31,655 bases of DNA from a virus, in the IMG/VR virus record IMGVR_UViG_3300005608_000016, positions 1 through 31,655 of that record; one strand, 5' to 3'. Position numbers and translations under genes: made by a program. The notes under the pieces are model-generated. The model saw only the letters and a program-made list of their open reading frames with translations, did no database searches and was not told where the DNA came from. Of this stretch, positions 23,497 to 30,835 are shown piece by piece. How positions within the stretch are numbered: the first letter of the stretch is position 1; each line of letters starts with the position of its first letter.

Positions 23497-24870
23497 ATGG
23501 CAGAAGAAGTAAACAGTACCATTGTTGGGTATGAAATAGATGGTTCCTTAAGAATTTTCAGAACTGTCACAACTCACGAAAATAGTGAAGTTCAGAAGAC
23601 TTTAGTCCAAGAAGTTATTTCTGAAGAATTATATAATCAACGTGTGGCTGATGGCAATTCATCTTTAGTTGCGAAGGATGATCAGGGGTTATTCTATCAA
23701 ACTGTAAGTAATGATGGTGCAAATACAATATTCACGGATGTAAATTTAGAAAGATCTCTTGCAGAAACTGGTAACAATTCTTTTCTCTCCAACTTAAATG
23801 CTGCGTCAATTGATGCATTAGTTGATAATACTAATGAAGAAAGAAGTGTGTGGGAAGATAGTTATAGTCAATTTAATAATGTCGCAGACGCAGGTGATGC
23901 AAATGATGGAGGAGGAACTCTTCCACCCTCTCAACCAACACAATTTGACATTAGTAGATTAGAGATAAAAGGTAGAAGACAAAAAAAATATGAAAATCTT
24001 TTTTATCCTGAAAACATAGTATCTTCAAAACAAGATAGAATTCGTTTTACAATGTTCCATCAAACTGGAAGAAGTTTTAATTTTAATCTAGAAAATCCTG
24101 ATGGCAATCCTTTTACATTTGGAGAAAGAAATATCACAGAAATTGATGGTTCGGTAACACTTCCAATTCAAGGAGGAATTTCTGATAGGAATGAAGTTAG
24201 TTTTACGGGATCAAAACTAAATCCTGTGACAGGAGCGTTGGCATCAATTGCATTTGATCCAATAGCAGCTGGGGCACAAATACTAAGCGTTTTAAATGAA
24301 GATGTAAGCACAATCCAGAAAAGATTGGGTGGCGAAGTATCACAAAATGCAGTGGCTGCTATAAGAACCTACTTGGCTCAAACTGCTGTTGGCACTAGTG
24401 GATTGATACCAAGAACAACTGGAGCAATTCTAAATCCCAACTTGGAGTTGCTACTTGAAAGTCCCGAATTAAGGAGTTTTGAATTTGCATTTAAAATGAG
24501 TGCTAGAAGCAAAAGTGAAGCAAATCAAATTAAGAAAATTATCAGATTTTTTAAACAAGGAATGTCAGTAAAAAGATCTAAGTCTTCACTTTTTGTTGTA
24601 ACTCCAAATCTTTTTAAGATTAGATATTTGACTGATGATGGATTTGATCACCCTTCTATTGGAAGAATAAAAAAATGTGCATTAATGGCAATAAATACAG
24701 AATATACTCCTGATGGAACATATATGACATTTGATGATGAAGATAGGACAATGACATCATATCAAATTCAAATGACATTTAAAGAACTTGAACCACTGAC
24801 TGAAGACGATTATACCACAGGGCCTACAATAAATCCAATATTACCCAATGATAATCAGATAGGATACTAA
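23497..24870 (+). CDS. 48: Baseplate tail tube cap gp48-like
   Basis: This is a 457-aa protein from ATG 23497; a TTG nine bases upstream is less likely. The N-terminal third is an extension of unknown fold. The C-terminal part contains NPNLELLLESPELRSFEFAF, then KMSARSKSEANQIKKIIRFF, SLFVVTPNLFKIRYL and a final YQIQMTFKELEPLTEDDY. This is the typical gp48/tube-cap pattern, in which an N-P-x-x-E-L-L-F-x-x-P-x-x-R-x-F core precedes a helix and beta strands. T4 gp48 caps the baseplate hub and starts tube polymerisation. It is followed directly by gp53 with a TAATG overlap, so the two baseplate genes are coupled. Confidence 0.85.
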   Translation: MAEEVNSTIVGYEIDGSLRIFRTVTTHENSEVQKTLVQEVISEELYNQRVADGNSSLVAKDDQGLFYQTVSNDGANTIFTDVNLERSLAETGNNSFLSNLNAASIDALVDNTNEERSVWEDSYSQFNNVADAGDANDGGGTLPPSQPTQFDISRLEIKGRRQKKYENLFYPENIVSSKQDRIRFTMFHQTGRSFNFNLENPDGNPFTFGERNITEIDGSVTLPIQGGISDRNEVSFTGSKLNPVTGALASIAFDPIAAGAQILSVLNEDVSTIQKRLGGEVSQNAVAAIRTYLAQTAVGTSGLIPRTTGAILNPNLELLLESPELRSFEFAFKMSARSKSEANQIKKIIRFFKQGMSVKRSKSSLFVVTPNLFKIRYLTDDGFDHPSIGRIKKCALMAINTEYTPDGTYMTFDDEDRTMTSYQIQMTFKELEPLTEDDYTTGPTINPILPNDNQIGY

Positions 24871-25538
24871 TGGCAAGTTATTTCAGACAAGTACCAGACT
24901 TCGATTATGTCAACAGAGATTCTGATGGCAAAAATATTGGTGATTATCAAGTCGTAAAAAACTTATTCAAAAGAGTAAAGATTCGTCAAGATATTCTTAA
25001 AAATATTGCATACTTTACTCAATATCAGATTGTTGGTGATGATCGTCCTGACAATGTTGCCTTTGAAATCTATGGAGACGAAACATTTGATTGGTTAGTT
25101 CTTCTCTCTAATAATATCGTCAATATCCAGAATGAGTGGCCTATGAAACAGATATCATTTGATGAATTCTTAATTAAAAAGTATGGAAGTATTGAGAAGA
25201 CACAAAATATTCATCACTATGAAACCAGAGAACTGAAGAATGATTCTGGACATATTGTAACACCTAAGGGTTTAAATGTTCCTAAGAATTACAAAGTGGA
25301 ATATTTTGATACACGAAGAAATCAATATGTAGTCAGAACGAATGAAGTAGATGCAGTTACGAACTATGTTTATGAAATTCGTAAAGAAGAAGCAAAGAGA
25401 AACATCTACTTACTGAAACCAGAATATATCGGACTTATACTTGATGATACTCAAAGATTGATGAGATATAAAAAAGGTTCTACTCAATATGTGAGCAGAA
25501 CCTTGAAGAAAGGAGAAGATATCAGACTGTTTGATTAA
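24870..25538 (+). CDS. 53: Baseplate wedge protein gp53-like
   Basis: This 222-aa protein resembles T4 gp53 (196 aa), which links baseplate wedges around the hub. The diagnostic stretch is RPDNVAFEIYGDETFDWLVL followed by LSNN (residues 59-82), matching the P-E-x-L-A-x-x-I-Y-G-x-x-x-x-x-W-x-L-L-x-x-N-D core of the family. The C-terminal part carries a basic region (RKEEAKRNIYLLKPEY). Its stop codon shares a TTAA with the stop of gp32 on the other strand. No terminator was seen at this convergent junction. Confidence 0.85.
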   Translation: MASYFRQVPDFDYVNRDSDGKNIGDYQVVKNLFKRVKIRQDILKNIAYFTQYQIVGDDRPDNVAFEIYGDETFDWLVLLSNNIVNIQNEWPMKQISFDEFLIKKYGSIEKTQNIHHYETRELKNDSGHIVTPKGLNVPKNYKVEYFDTRRNQYVVRTNEVDAVTNYVYEIRKEEAKRNIYLLKPEYIGLILDDTQRLMRYKKGSTQYVSRTLKKGEDIRLFD

Positions 25539-26479
25539 CTCTCTGCCAGTTTCTGGAAGTAGGAGAGTGCATCATCTTCGTCTTCGTCCTTTGATGCAAC
25601 TGGTGTAGATGCAGTGATATCAGGAGAATTAAAGTCAGGTTTGGAGCGTGTCAGTGACTCTTGAATCTGACGCTCTGCAGACTCTTTTGCCGCATAATCA
25701 TCATACTCAGTCTCTTCATCTGTAGGAGAAGGAGTGCGGGACTTCTGTCCCAAAACATACTTCAGACGACGCTCAAGATCTTCATAGGACTTGAACTGAT
25801 CTTCAGCAGTCAGTCCAGCGAGAGAATACTGCTTCTTCCAGATTGCTTCCATAGCATCATCATCGCTCAGCAAAGGAGCAGCTGCTTCAAACTCAGACTT
25901 ATCATAGTTCCAGTAACCATCTTTCTTGACGATCTTCAGTTTGAAGTTTGCGCCCTGCCAGAAGTCAAAGGGATTGATAGGAGTTTCGTCTTCAAATTCA
26001 GGTTGCATTGCTTCCATGATCTTATCAAAGATCTTCTTACCAAACTTATAAAGGAATACACCACCTTCGTTGTGAGGATTAGTAGGATCCTTCACAACAT
26101 AAACATTTGCATAGTAAGACAGTTTACGCTTCTGTTTACGAACAATTTCTTTGTTAGAGTCAATACCGCTGTTCCATAGTTCGCGGTTGTGCTCTGATAC
26201 GGGATCTTTTTGTCCCAGAGTTGTGAGAGAATTCTCAATGTACCAACCACCGGGGCCTTGGAAGGCATGGGAGTACATCTTTGCCCAAGGGAGATCTTCT
26301 CCTTCAGGGGCAGGCAGGAAACGAAGAACGGCGAACCCGTTACCAACTTTATCTACTTCGGGTTTCCAGAGGCGATCATCACCTCCACCACCACTATTAT
26401 TCATCTTCTCTACTTCCTTGACAAGTTTAGAAGTCAGAGAACCAATAGAGGATTGCTTTTTAAGATCAGAAAAGGACAT
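25535..26479 (-). CDS. 32: Single-stranded DNA-binding protein gp32-like
   Basis: This 314-aa protein matches T4 gp32 closely in its core: VGNGFAVLRFLPAP, WYIENS, KRKLSYYANVYVVKDPTNP, NEGGVFLYKFGKKIFDKI, and FWQGANFKLKIVKKDGYWNY. The C-terminus is acidic (SKDEDEDD), as needed for partner binding. Residues 22-34 include a Gly run. The T4 zinc site (H64, C77, C87, C90) is only partly kept: H71 is present but the Cys positions are N/S83-84, D92 and S95. gp32 coats ssDNA in replication and recombination and recruits gp59. A strong sigma70-type promoter (26518-26546) lies just upstream. Confidence 0.95.
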   Translation of the reverse strand: MSFSDLKKQSSIGSLTSKLVKEVEKMNNSGGGGDDRLWKPEVDKVGNGFAVLRFLPAPEGEDLPWAKMYSHAFQGPGGWYIENSLTTLGQKDPVSEHNRELWNSGIDSNKEIVRKQKRKLSYYANVYVVKDPTNPHNEGGVFLYKFGKKIFDKIMEAMQPEFEDETPINPFDFWQGANFKLKIVKKDGYWNYDKSEFEAAAPLLSDDDAMEAIWKKQYSLAGLTAEDQFKSYEDLERRLKYVLGQKSRTPSPTDEETEYDDYAAKESAERQIQESLTRSKPDFNSPDITASTPVASKDEDEDDALSYFQKLAES

Positions 26480-26517
26480 TTTTGTATTTGTGAGATTTGG
26501 CTTTTGGGTACTTCGTT

Positions 26518-26546
26518 ATTCTACACGTCGAAACCCTGTGTGTCAA
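26518..26546 (-). promoter_or_regulatory. Near-consensus sigma70 promoter for gene 32
   Basis: On the minus strand TTGACA (26541-26546), a 17-bp spacer and TAGAAT (26518-26523, 5 of 6) lie about 39 nt before the gp32 ATG. The -10 box overlaps the stop codon of the DUF1825-like gene, so the promoter is nested in its coding sequence. Confidence 0.8.
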
Positions 26547-26865
26547 TCTGCTTCTTCATGGCGTCGAGCATCTTTCCCATATTGGAGAAGATGACACTAA
26601 TGTCAACGTCTTTCGGAAGCCCCATCATTGTAGCAGATTCTACAATACGGGTTTTCATCATCTTTGCTTCGGGATCATCGGACAAACTCAGTCTCGTATA
26701 GAGAACCTTTTGTTTATCGAGAAGTCTTTCCAGAAGAGACACATGAAATTTTTTCTCCTCTGTATTCATAGAGGGGAACTTAAAAACACTACTATAAACT
26801 TCTTCTTGAAGTTCCTGAATTTCCGTCATTTCTGCACGGACTACATCAGAATCAAAAAAACTCAT
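26521..26865 (-). CDS. DUF1825-like protein (114 aa)
   Basis: The start was chosen at ATG 26865 (MSFFDSDVVRAEM), which overlaps the gp59 stop as ATGA; an upstream extension of the frame would run through gp59. The M-x-F-F-D-S-x-x-V start and the helical body (EEKKFHVSLLERLLDKQKVL, YTRLSLSDDPEAK, ending MKKQIDTQGFDV) resemble the cyanobacterial DUF1825 family, which is helical and of unknown function. It lies between gp59 and gp32, so a role with replication or recombination proteins, or as a mimic of a host factor, is plausible but unproven. Its last codons overlap the gp32 promoter. Confidence 0.75.
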   Translation of the reverse strand: MSFFDSDVVRAEMTEIQELQEEVYSSVFKFPSMNTEEKKFHVSLLERLLDKQKVLYTRLSLSDDPEAKMMKTRIVESATMMGLPKDVDISVIFSNMGKMLDAMKKQIDTQGFDV

Positions 26866-27458
26866 GCTTCTCCTAAAACTACTTCTTTCAATATTTTTTT
26901 GTAACGAAATACATCTATATTTAGGAAAGGTGTGTACTTTCTCAATTTCAAACTTACTGATGTCCATACAGGATCAGTAAGTTGTTTATCCCAGTTTGTT
27001 TTATAACCAAGGATGAGATTTAATATTACCATGGTTTCAATGGAAACGTTACCCCTTAGATACTCTTTAAGAATCTGCGGATGTTTTGATCCATCTAAGG
27101 CAAACATCGAATCTATATTACTGTCAATGAATACTTTACTAGTTTCTTCCTTAAAAAGATAAGAGAGAGACTGAGTGCGTTTCTTCCATGACATATATCT
27201 ACCTTCACCTTCTCGAATCATCTCACCAATCCAAAGTTTTGCAGGATCAGTGCAATCAATGAAGTTAGATACAAAAAAATCGATTACTTCTTTGTCTGAT
27301 TTGTTACGTGCTAATTTTTCAAACCAGAAACGATCTTTACGTTTATAAAAAGACTTTACTGTGGCACGACTTTTACCACAATACTTATGGTAATCATATT
27401 TCTCTTTAGTGAAGTGATTCTTCAAAGAGAGGTATGATTTATAGGCATCAAACGGCAT
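26862..27458 (-). CDS. 59: Replicative helicase loader gp59-like
   Basis: This 198-aa protein starts at ATG 27458 (MPFDAYKSYLSLKNHFTKEK). Earlier in-frame ATGs at 27524 and 27503 overlap the oxygenase gene and add non-homologous residues. It matches T4 gp59 (217 aa): KYDYHKYCGKS, YKRKDRFWFEKLARN, FFVSNFI, LWIGEMIREGEGRYMSWKKR, and a C-terminal VWTSVSLKLRKYTPFLNID. gp59 binds gp32-coated forks and loads the gp41 helicase. It is encoded close to gp33 and gp32 as in T4, here with an oxygenase gene and a DUF1825-like gene interspersed. It ends in an ATGA overlap with the DUF1825-like gene. Confidence 0.9.
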   Translation of the reverse strand: MPFDAYKSYLSLKNHFTKEKYDYHKYCGKSRATVKSFYKRKDRFWFEKLARNKSDKEVIDFFVSNFIDCTDPAKLWIGEMIREGEGRYMSWKKRTQSLSYLFKEETSKVFIDSNIDSMFALDGSKHPQILKEYLRGNVSIETMVILNLILGYKTNWDKQLTDPVWTSVSLKLRKYTPFLNIDVFRYKKILKEVVLGEA

Positions 27459-27462
27459 CACT

Positions 27463-28089
27463 TTATTGATATTGTAAATAAGAGGAATCTTTACCCCCAG
27501 CATATTTTTGAAATGAAGTCCCAATCATATTGAATGCAATTGTAATTCTTTCTTCATCTGATATCTGCTCTTTGACATGGTGCCAAACTTTGCTTGGAAA
27601 GAGAATCATTGTACCATCATATCCATCATATTTAATATCAAAATCATCAAAGTAAGTTGCATGATCATGATTTTTGTAGTATATCACACCTGAAATAAAT
27701 CCATTGTGAATATGTCTAGGATTGTCATCACCTTTATATGAAAAATTAGTCCATATATCATATCCATCAAAATGTCCATGATGTTTTCCTAATTGAAATC
27801 CACGATGATGCCCATCTCCCCAGTTTTCCGTAATTAATCTTATAGTCCAAGCTAACCAAAAAGATTGTTCAATCAAATTGCATGGTATAGATGTTTGATA
27901 AGAATTATGCTTTATACCATCATGTCCAATGTATCCAACATTTTCATGAGATTTTAATTCTGCGAGAGGATGATTTTTTATTTTTTTACACTCATCAACC
28001 CAAACATCAATTTCTTTCATGATCAAGTCGGGTATTTCAGCAATCATGACAGGACAATTTTCCTGCAATTTTTTCATTTTAAAATTCAT
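27463..28089 (-). CDS. Putative 2OG-Fe(II) oxygenase (PF13759-like)
   Basis: This 208-aa protein contains PRHIHNGFISGVIYYKN (H126, H128), then GTMILFPSKVWHHVKEQ (H170/H171) and ERITIAFNM (R181). This is the family's pattern of metal ligands, FP-x-x-x-W-H-x-V turn and 2OG-binding Arg. It also has His-rich stretches around residues 93-106. It is inserted between gp33 and gp59 in an otherwise T4-like gene order. The natural substrate is unknown; the family is common in cyanophages. The start could also be Met5 (28077). An A/T-rich leader with an inverted repeat precedes it. Confidence 0.8.
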   Translation of the reverse strand: MNFKMKKLQENCPVMIAEIPDLIMKEIDVWVDECKKIKNHPLAELKSHENVGYIGHDGIKHNSYQTSIPCNLIEQSFWLAWTIRLITENWGDGHHRGFQLGKHHGHFDGYDIWTNFSYKGDDNPRHIHNGFISGVIYYKNHDHATYFDDFDIKYDGYDGTMILFPSKVWHHVKEQISDEERITIAFNMIGTSFQKYAGGKDSSYLQYQ

Positions 28090-28130
28090 ATTAAAAAACC
28101 TTACAGACGAAAATTTTGCCGGAAATTTTT

Positions 28131-28176
28131 TTGCCCCTTTTTTGAAATTAAAAGCTAATTTTGGTTAGAGGGGCAA
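28131..28176. repeat. Inverted repeat between gp33 and the oxygenase gene
   Basis: TTGCCCCT (28131-28138) is the exact reverse complement of AGGGGCAA (28169-28176), giving an 8-bp stem around a 30-nt loop that holds a smaller CTAA/TTAG hairpin. It covers the gp33 stop codon. The minus-strand transcript has A-rich rather than U-rich sequence after it, so it is not a classical terminator for gp33; on the plus-strand transcript no U run follows either. Confidence 0.5.
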
Positions 28177-28422
28177 CTTGGCACGGGATGTTCTCTTCAG
28201 GAAGTTAAGTTCCATTGCTTCGTACTTTAACTTCTCTTTCAGAGGTTTAGATATAAGTTTGGGGACAGACTCCACATCAATTGAATTCAAATCGCAGAAG
28301 TGAACGATGGCATCAATATAACTCATGTCTTGATTTTCAAGGACAAGTTTCTCAATATCTTGCGCGAATTTTGACGGGCAGAAGAATTTCTTTTCTAGTG
28401 CTTTTTCTAGTTCATTCTCCAT
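28165..28422 (-). CDS. 33: Late transcription coactivator gp33-like
   Basis: This 85-aa protein starts at ATG 28422 (MENELEKALEKKFFCPSKFA), overlapping the nuclease gene by 11 nt; an upstream ATG at 28449 is unlikely. The core DIEKLVLENQDMSYIDAIVH, then FCDLNSIDVESVPKLIS and LKEKLKYEAMELNFL, aligns with the T4 gp33 segment around EKMVEEFGMSYLEA. gp33 bridges RNA polymerase and the sliding clamp at late promoters. The T4 C-terminal clamp-binding tail (L-D-F-L-L) is here RAKLPL, so clamp contact may differ. An intragenic sigma70-type promoter (28478-28506) lies just upstream. Confidence 0.85.
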   Translation of the reverse strand: MENELEKALEKKFFCPSKFAQDIEKLVLENQDMSYIDAIVHFCDLNSIDVESVPKLISKPLKEKLKYEAMELNFLKRTSRAKLPL

Positions 28423-29095
28423 TCTCTGTCCTAGTATTGTGATGTACAAATTCTTTAATGTAACGAACTAGAAGTTTAATATAGTCGTCTTTGTTTCTTT
28501 TGTCAAATACTTCTACTTCACCACTTGGAGTTACCATGAGCGTGATTAATTTTTTGACTGGAATACCAGTCATCTCATAGTAGGCACACGCATAAAATGT
28601 TTCTTGAACGAAGTAGTTCTCCAACCACTTCTCAGGTTTAATCTTTTCAGATGTCTTAAAATCAATGACTGCTAGTTCCCCTTCGTACTCACCGATGCAG
28701 TCAACTCTACCAGCTAATCCAAGATACTCTGAATATAAAGTCCTTTCAATAGCATGTACGTTATTTATCTTATCAAGATATGGTTTGGCATGGTGAAACA
28801 TAAACTGAGTCATGGGACGGAAGTCATCCCAGTTCAGTTGAAGATTCATCAAATATGCCTGCGCTGCTTCGTGAAAGTCTGTTCCTCGTGCAGTTGCTTT
28901 CTTTGTGATACGATTTGCCTCTTCAATACCAACTCGCTTTCGCCACTTCGCAAAAATCTCTCTATTATAAAAAGAAGTCACAGAAGTGATGGAGGGAACC
29001 CACTGTCCATCTGGAAGATTATAGAAGCGAATTCCCTGTGTTTCTTTTTTGTTTAGTTCAATGTCACCGAGATAATTATGATGAGTGAATTTCAT
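28412..29095 (-). CDS. RecB-like PD-(D/E)XK exonuclease
   Basis: This 227-aa protein shows the RecB/Cas4-type nuclease motifs: RGTDFHEAAQAYL (H75), LAGRVDCIGEY with the catalytic Asp in G-R-V-D (129-132), LAVIDFKTSEK (145-151) and the Q-x-x-x-Y helix (QETFY, 164-168). This combination predicts a metal-dependent DNase. In cyanophages it is found next to gp33 and replication genes; it may degrade host DNA or act in recombination. The ATG overlaps the preceding stop as TAATG, and the end overlaps the gp33 start. Confidence 0.85.
   Translation of the reverse strand: MKFTHHNYLGDIELNKKETQGIRFYNLPDGQWVPSITSVTSFYNREIFAKWRKRVGIEEANRITKKATARGTDFHEAAQAYLMNLQLNWDDFRPMTQFMFHHAKPYLDKINNVHAIERTLYSEYLGLAGRVDCIGEYEGELAVIDFKTSEKIKPEKWLENYFVQETFYACAYYEMTGIPVKKLITLMVTPSGEVEVFDKRNKDDYIKLLVRYIKEFVHHNTRTENGE
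28478..28506 (-). promoter_or_regulatory. Intragenic sigma70-type promoter upstream of gp33
   Basis: On the minus strand an exact TTGACA (28501-28506), a 17-bp spacer and TATATT (28478-28483, 5 of 6) lie inside the C-terminal coding part of the nuclease gene, about 56 nt before the gp33 ATG. Confidence 0.65.
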
Positions 29096-29805
29096 TATGA
29101 ATATTGTAATTTTTTATTATTAAAAGGTATATTAAAAGAATTTTTTTTATTAAACTCTACAAAGAATACTTGAGTTAATCTGAATTCTTCTGGAACCCAG
29201 AAAGATGATTGTTTATGCCAGTAACTACCATCATATGCTACTATTCTATTATAAACATTTTTAAATTCAACTGTGGTGTCAAATTTGCTATTGTGTTTTT
29301 GAATAATTTTAGAATATAAATTTTCATCTACGTCCTTATTATCATATAGATGTTTATGATATAAACTTCTCTTTACTAATAAATCTTCTTCAGTAAGTTT
29401 ATGATTTTCATGTTCTTTTTTTAGACGAAGAATTTTAGTGCCAGAGTCAAGACACGTATTTTTATTTAAATAAACAACCGAAGCGTGGGTGTTAAAAGGA
29501 AATTTTTCGTCTTTATGAGCCCATCCTTCATTCATTAAGTGATGTCTATCAGAGTTAAACGTATATATTTTTTGAAAATATGATTCAGCAACGTACACTG
29601 GGATTGATTTTAAATCGAAAAAAGATGATATAAATTTTTTCACAGAAAATTCAAAAAAATCATTATCAATTTTGGATAAACATTTTGTTCTAAACCCAGG
29701 ATAGTTTTGATTATGTGGAGGAGGGACAAAATCTAAACTCAATGCAAAGTCTCTGACTGAATCGGGATTTTTATAAAAGTTATCAACACAGGAAGGAGGA
29801 ATCAT
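29095..29805 (-). CDS. Putative 2OG-Fe(II) oxygenase-like protein (DUF6445-like, 236 aa)
   Basis: The sequence has the layout of a small oxygenase-type beta-helix protein. GWAHKDEKF carries H97-x-D99, THASVVYLN and SGTKIL follow, then YNRIVAYDGSYWHKQSSF with H197 and FRLTQVFFVEF with R209. These could be the two-His-one-carboxylate iron site and the 2OG-binding Arg. The N-terminal MIPPSCVDNFYKNPDSVRDF also fits cyanophage oxygenase-like proteins. The gene is notably AT-rich and Lys/Asn-rich. It is coupled on both sides (ATGA with phoH, TAATG with the nuclease). The substrate is unknown. Confidence 0.6.
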   Translation of the reverse strand: MIPPSCVDNFYKNPDSVRDFALSLDFVPPPHNQNYPGFRTKCLSKIDNDFFEFSVKKFISSFFDLKSIPVYVAESYFQKIYTFNSDRHHLMNEGWAHKDEKFPFNTHASVVYLNKNTCLDSGTKILRLKKEHENHKLTEEDLLVKRSLYHKHLYDNKDVDENLYSKIIQKHNSKFDTTVEFKNVYNRIVAYDGSYWHKQSSFWVPEEFRLTQVFFVEFNKKNSFNIPFNNKKLQYS

Positions 29806-30554
29806 AATTTAAGTTCGTCTTTCGCAAGCAAGTATTCTTTACATAATCCAGAACGAACAATATCTTCAACACCAAATTCAATGATGTCAACTGAAGGCAT
29901 AACTCTAAGAATATTCATGAAGTCATGAATGCCATTTCTTTCGTTCTGTTTAACCAAATCAGTCTGAGTTGCGTCACCGCAGAACATAATCTTGGTATCT
30001 TCACCAACCCTAGTAATAATACTATCAAGTTCATGAAAATTCAAGTTCTGATATTCATCAACAATAATAATCGCTCTGTCTAAAGTTGTCCCTCTGATAA
30101 AAGATGTGCTCCAGAAACTAATTGTTCCTTGAGTCTTCAGATTGCCGTAAAGCATTTCAAAATCTGTCTCTGAAGGGAGAGAAAACATATACTTTACCAT
30201 ATTCTTATAAGGAATCTGATAGATATCAGATTTATCCTCATGATCACCAGGCAAAAATCCAATTTCTCTGGTTGCTACAAGAGATCGAACAATATAGATC
30301 TTATCATATGGAGATCTTTCATCAAGAACTTCTCTCAGTGCGTTGTAAAGAGTGATGAATGTTTTACCTGTGCCTGCTGCACCATATGCAACTAAGTTTT
30401 TATCATCAGAGTAAGCGTCAAATAGTTTTTGTTGATTATCGGTGAGAGGATCAATACTCCTCATCAATTCAGTGTTAATTGGTTTGCGGCGCTTCATTTG
30501 CTTTGCAGTTAATCCGACACCAATAGGTTGATCTCTTTTTCTTTTTGCAGGCAT
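29802..30554 (-). CDS. phoH: PhoH-like ATPase
   Basis: This 250-aa protein contains Walker A GAAGTGKT (58-65), Walker B AIIIVDEYQN (161-170) and the PhoH-family stretches YIVRSLVATREIGFLPGD and KIMFCGDATQTDL. The N-terminus is basic (MPAKRKRDQP, KRRK). phoH is a very common cyanophage auxiliary gene, historically linked to phosphate stress, though its activity (an RNA or DNA helicase-like ATPase) is not settled. It overlaps the following oxygenase gene by 4 nt and lies 3 nt after the 82-aa gene, suggesting cotranscription. No pho box was recognised. Confidence 0.95.
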   Translation of the reverse strand: MPAKRKRDQPIGVGLTAKQMKRRKPINTELMRSIDPLTDNQQKLFDAYSDDKNLVAYGAAGTGKTFITLYNALREVLDERSPYDKIYIVRSLVATREIGFLPGDHEDKSDIYQIPYKNMVKYMFSLPSETDFEMLYGNLKTQGTISFWSTSFIRGTTLDRAIIIVDEYQNLNFHELDSIITRVGEDTKIMFCGDATQTDLVKQNERNGIHDFMNILRVMPSVDIIEFGVEDIVRSGLCKEYLLAKDELKL

Positions 30555-30557
30555 AGA

Positions 30558-30806
30558 TTAGACAGGTTTGACAGTGGAACCGGGATACTTAGATGCACGA
30601 TGTAAAACATCGTTCCATCCAGGATGAGACTTTTTAAGTTTATCATAAACTTCTCCAACTTCACCACATCCGGGTGCGGTACTTGGATCACTCCAATCTC
30701 TTTGCCATTCAGGATTGTCCTCTAACCACTGAGTCCATTCATGCACACTAAGTTTGACATCCTTTTGCTCACCAGTTTCCTTATTAATAACAGGATATGT
30801 AGCCAT
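30558..30806 (-). CDS. Small conserved phage protein (82 aa, FmdB-like without Cys pairs)
   Basis: It begins MATYPVINKETGEQKDVKLS, followed by HEWTQWLEDNPEWQRDW and a C-terminal KSHPGWNDVLHRASKYPGST. The layout (short beta hairpin, acidic Trp-rich helix, H-P-G-W-x-D-V-L motif) resembles small FmdB-like zinc-ribbon proteins in phages, but the paired cysteines are missing (a single Cys in APGCGEVG). It sits between thyX and phoH. A late-like octamer AATAAATA (30828-30835) lies about 22 nt upstream of the ATG. The function is unknown. Confidence 0.75.
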   Translation of the reverse strand: MATYPVINKETGEQKDVKLSVHEWTQWLEDNPEWQRDWSDPSTAPGCGEVGEVYDKLKKSHPGWNDVLHRASKYPGSTVKPV

Positions 30807-30827
30807 AGAAATTAACTCACGATATTA

Positions 30828-30835
30828 TATTTATT
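30828..30835 (-). promoter_or_regulatory. Late-promoter-like octamer AATAAATA
   Basis: AATAAATA on the minus strand overlaps the end of thyX and lies about 22 nt before the ATG of the 82-aa gene, upstream of phoH. It has the same sequence as the octamers before gp26 and the 1959-aa gene. Confidence 0.5.

Noticed and set aside
26151-26904. Three overlapping plus-strand ORFs of 135-163 aa
   Set aside because: They lie opposite gp32 and the DUF1825-like gene, which have clear homology; no promoter or ribosome binding site was seen.
26866-26967. N-terminal extension of the DUF1825-like protein
   Set aside because: It would run through the gp59 coding region; ATG 26865 gives the natural MSFFDS start with an ATGA overlap.
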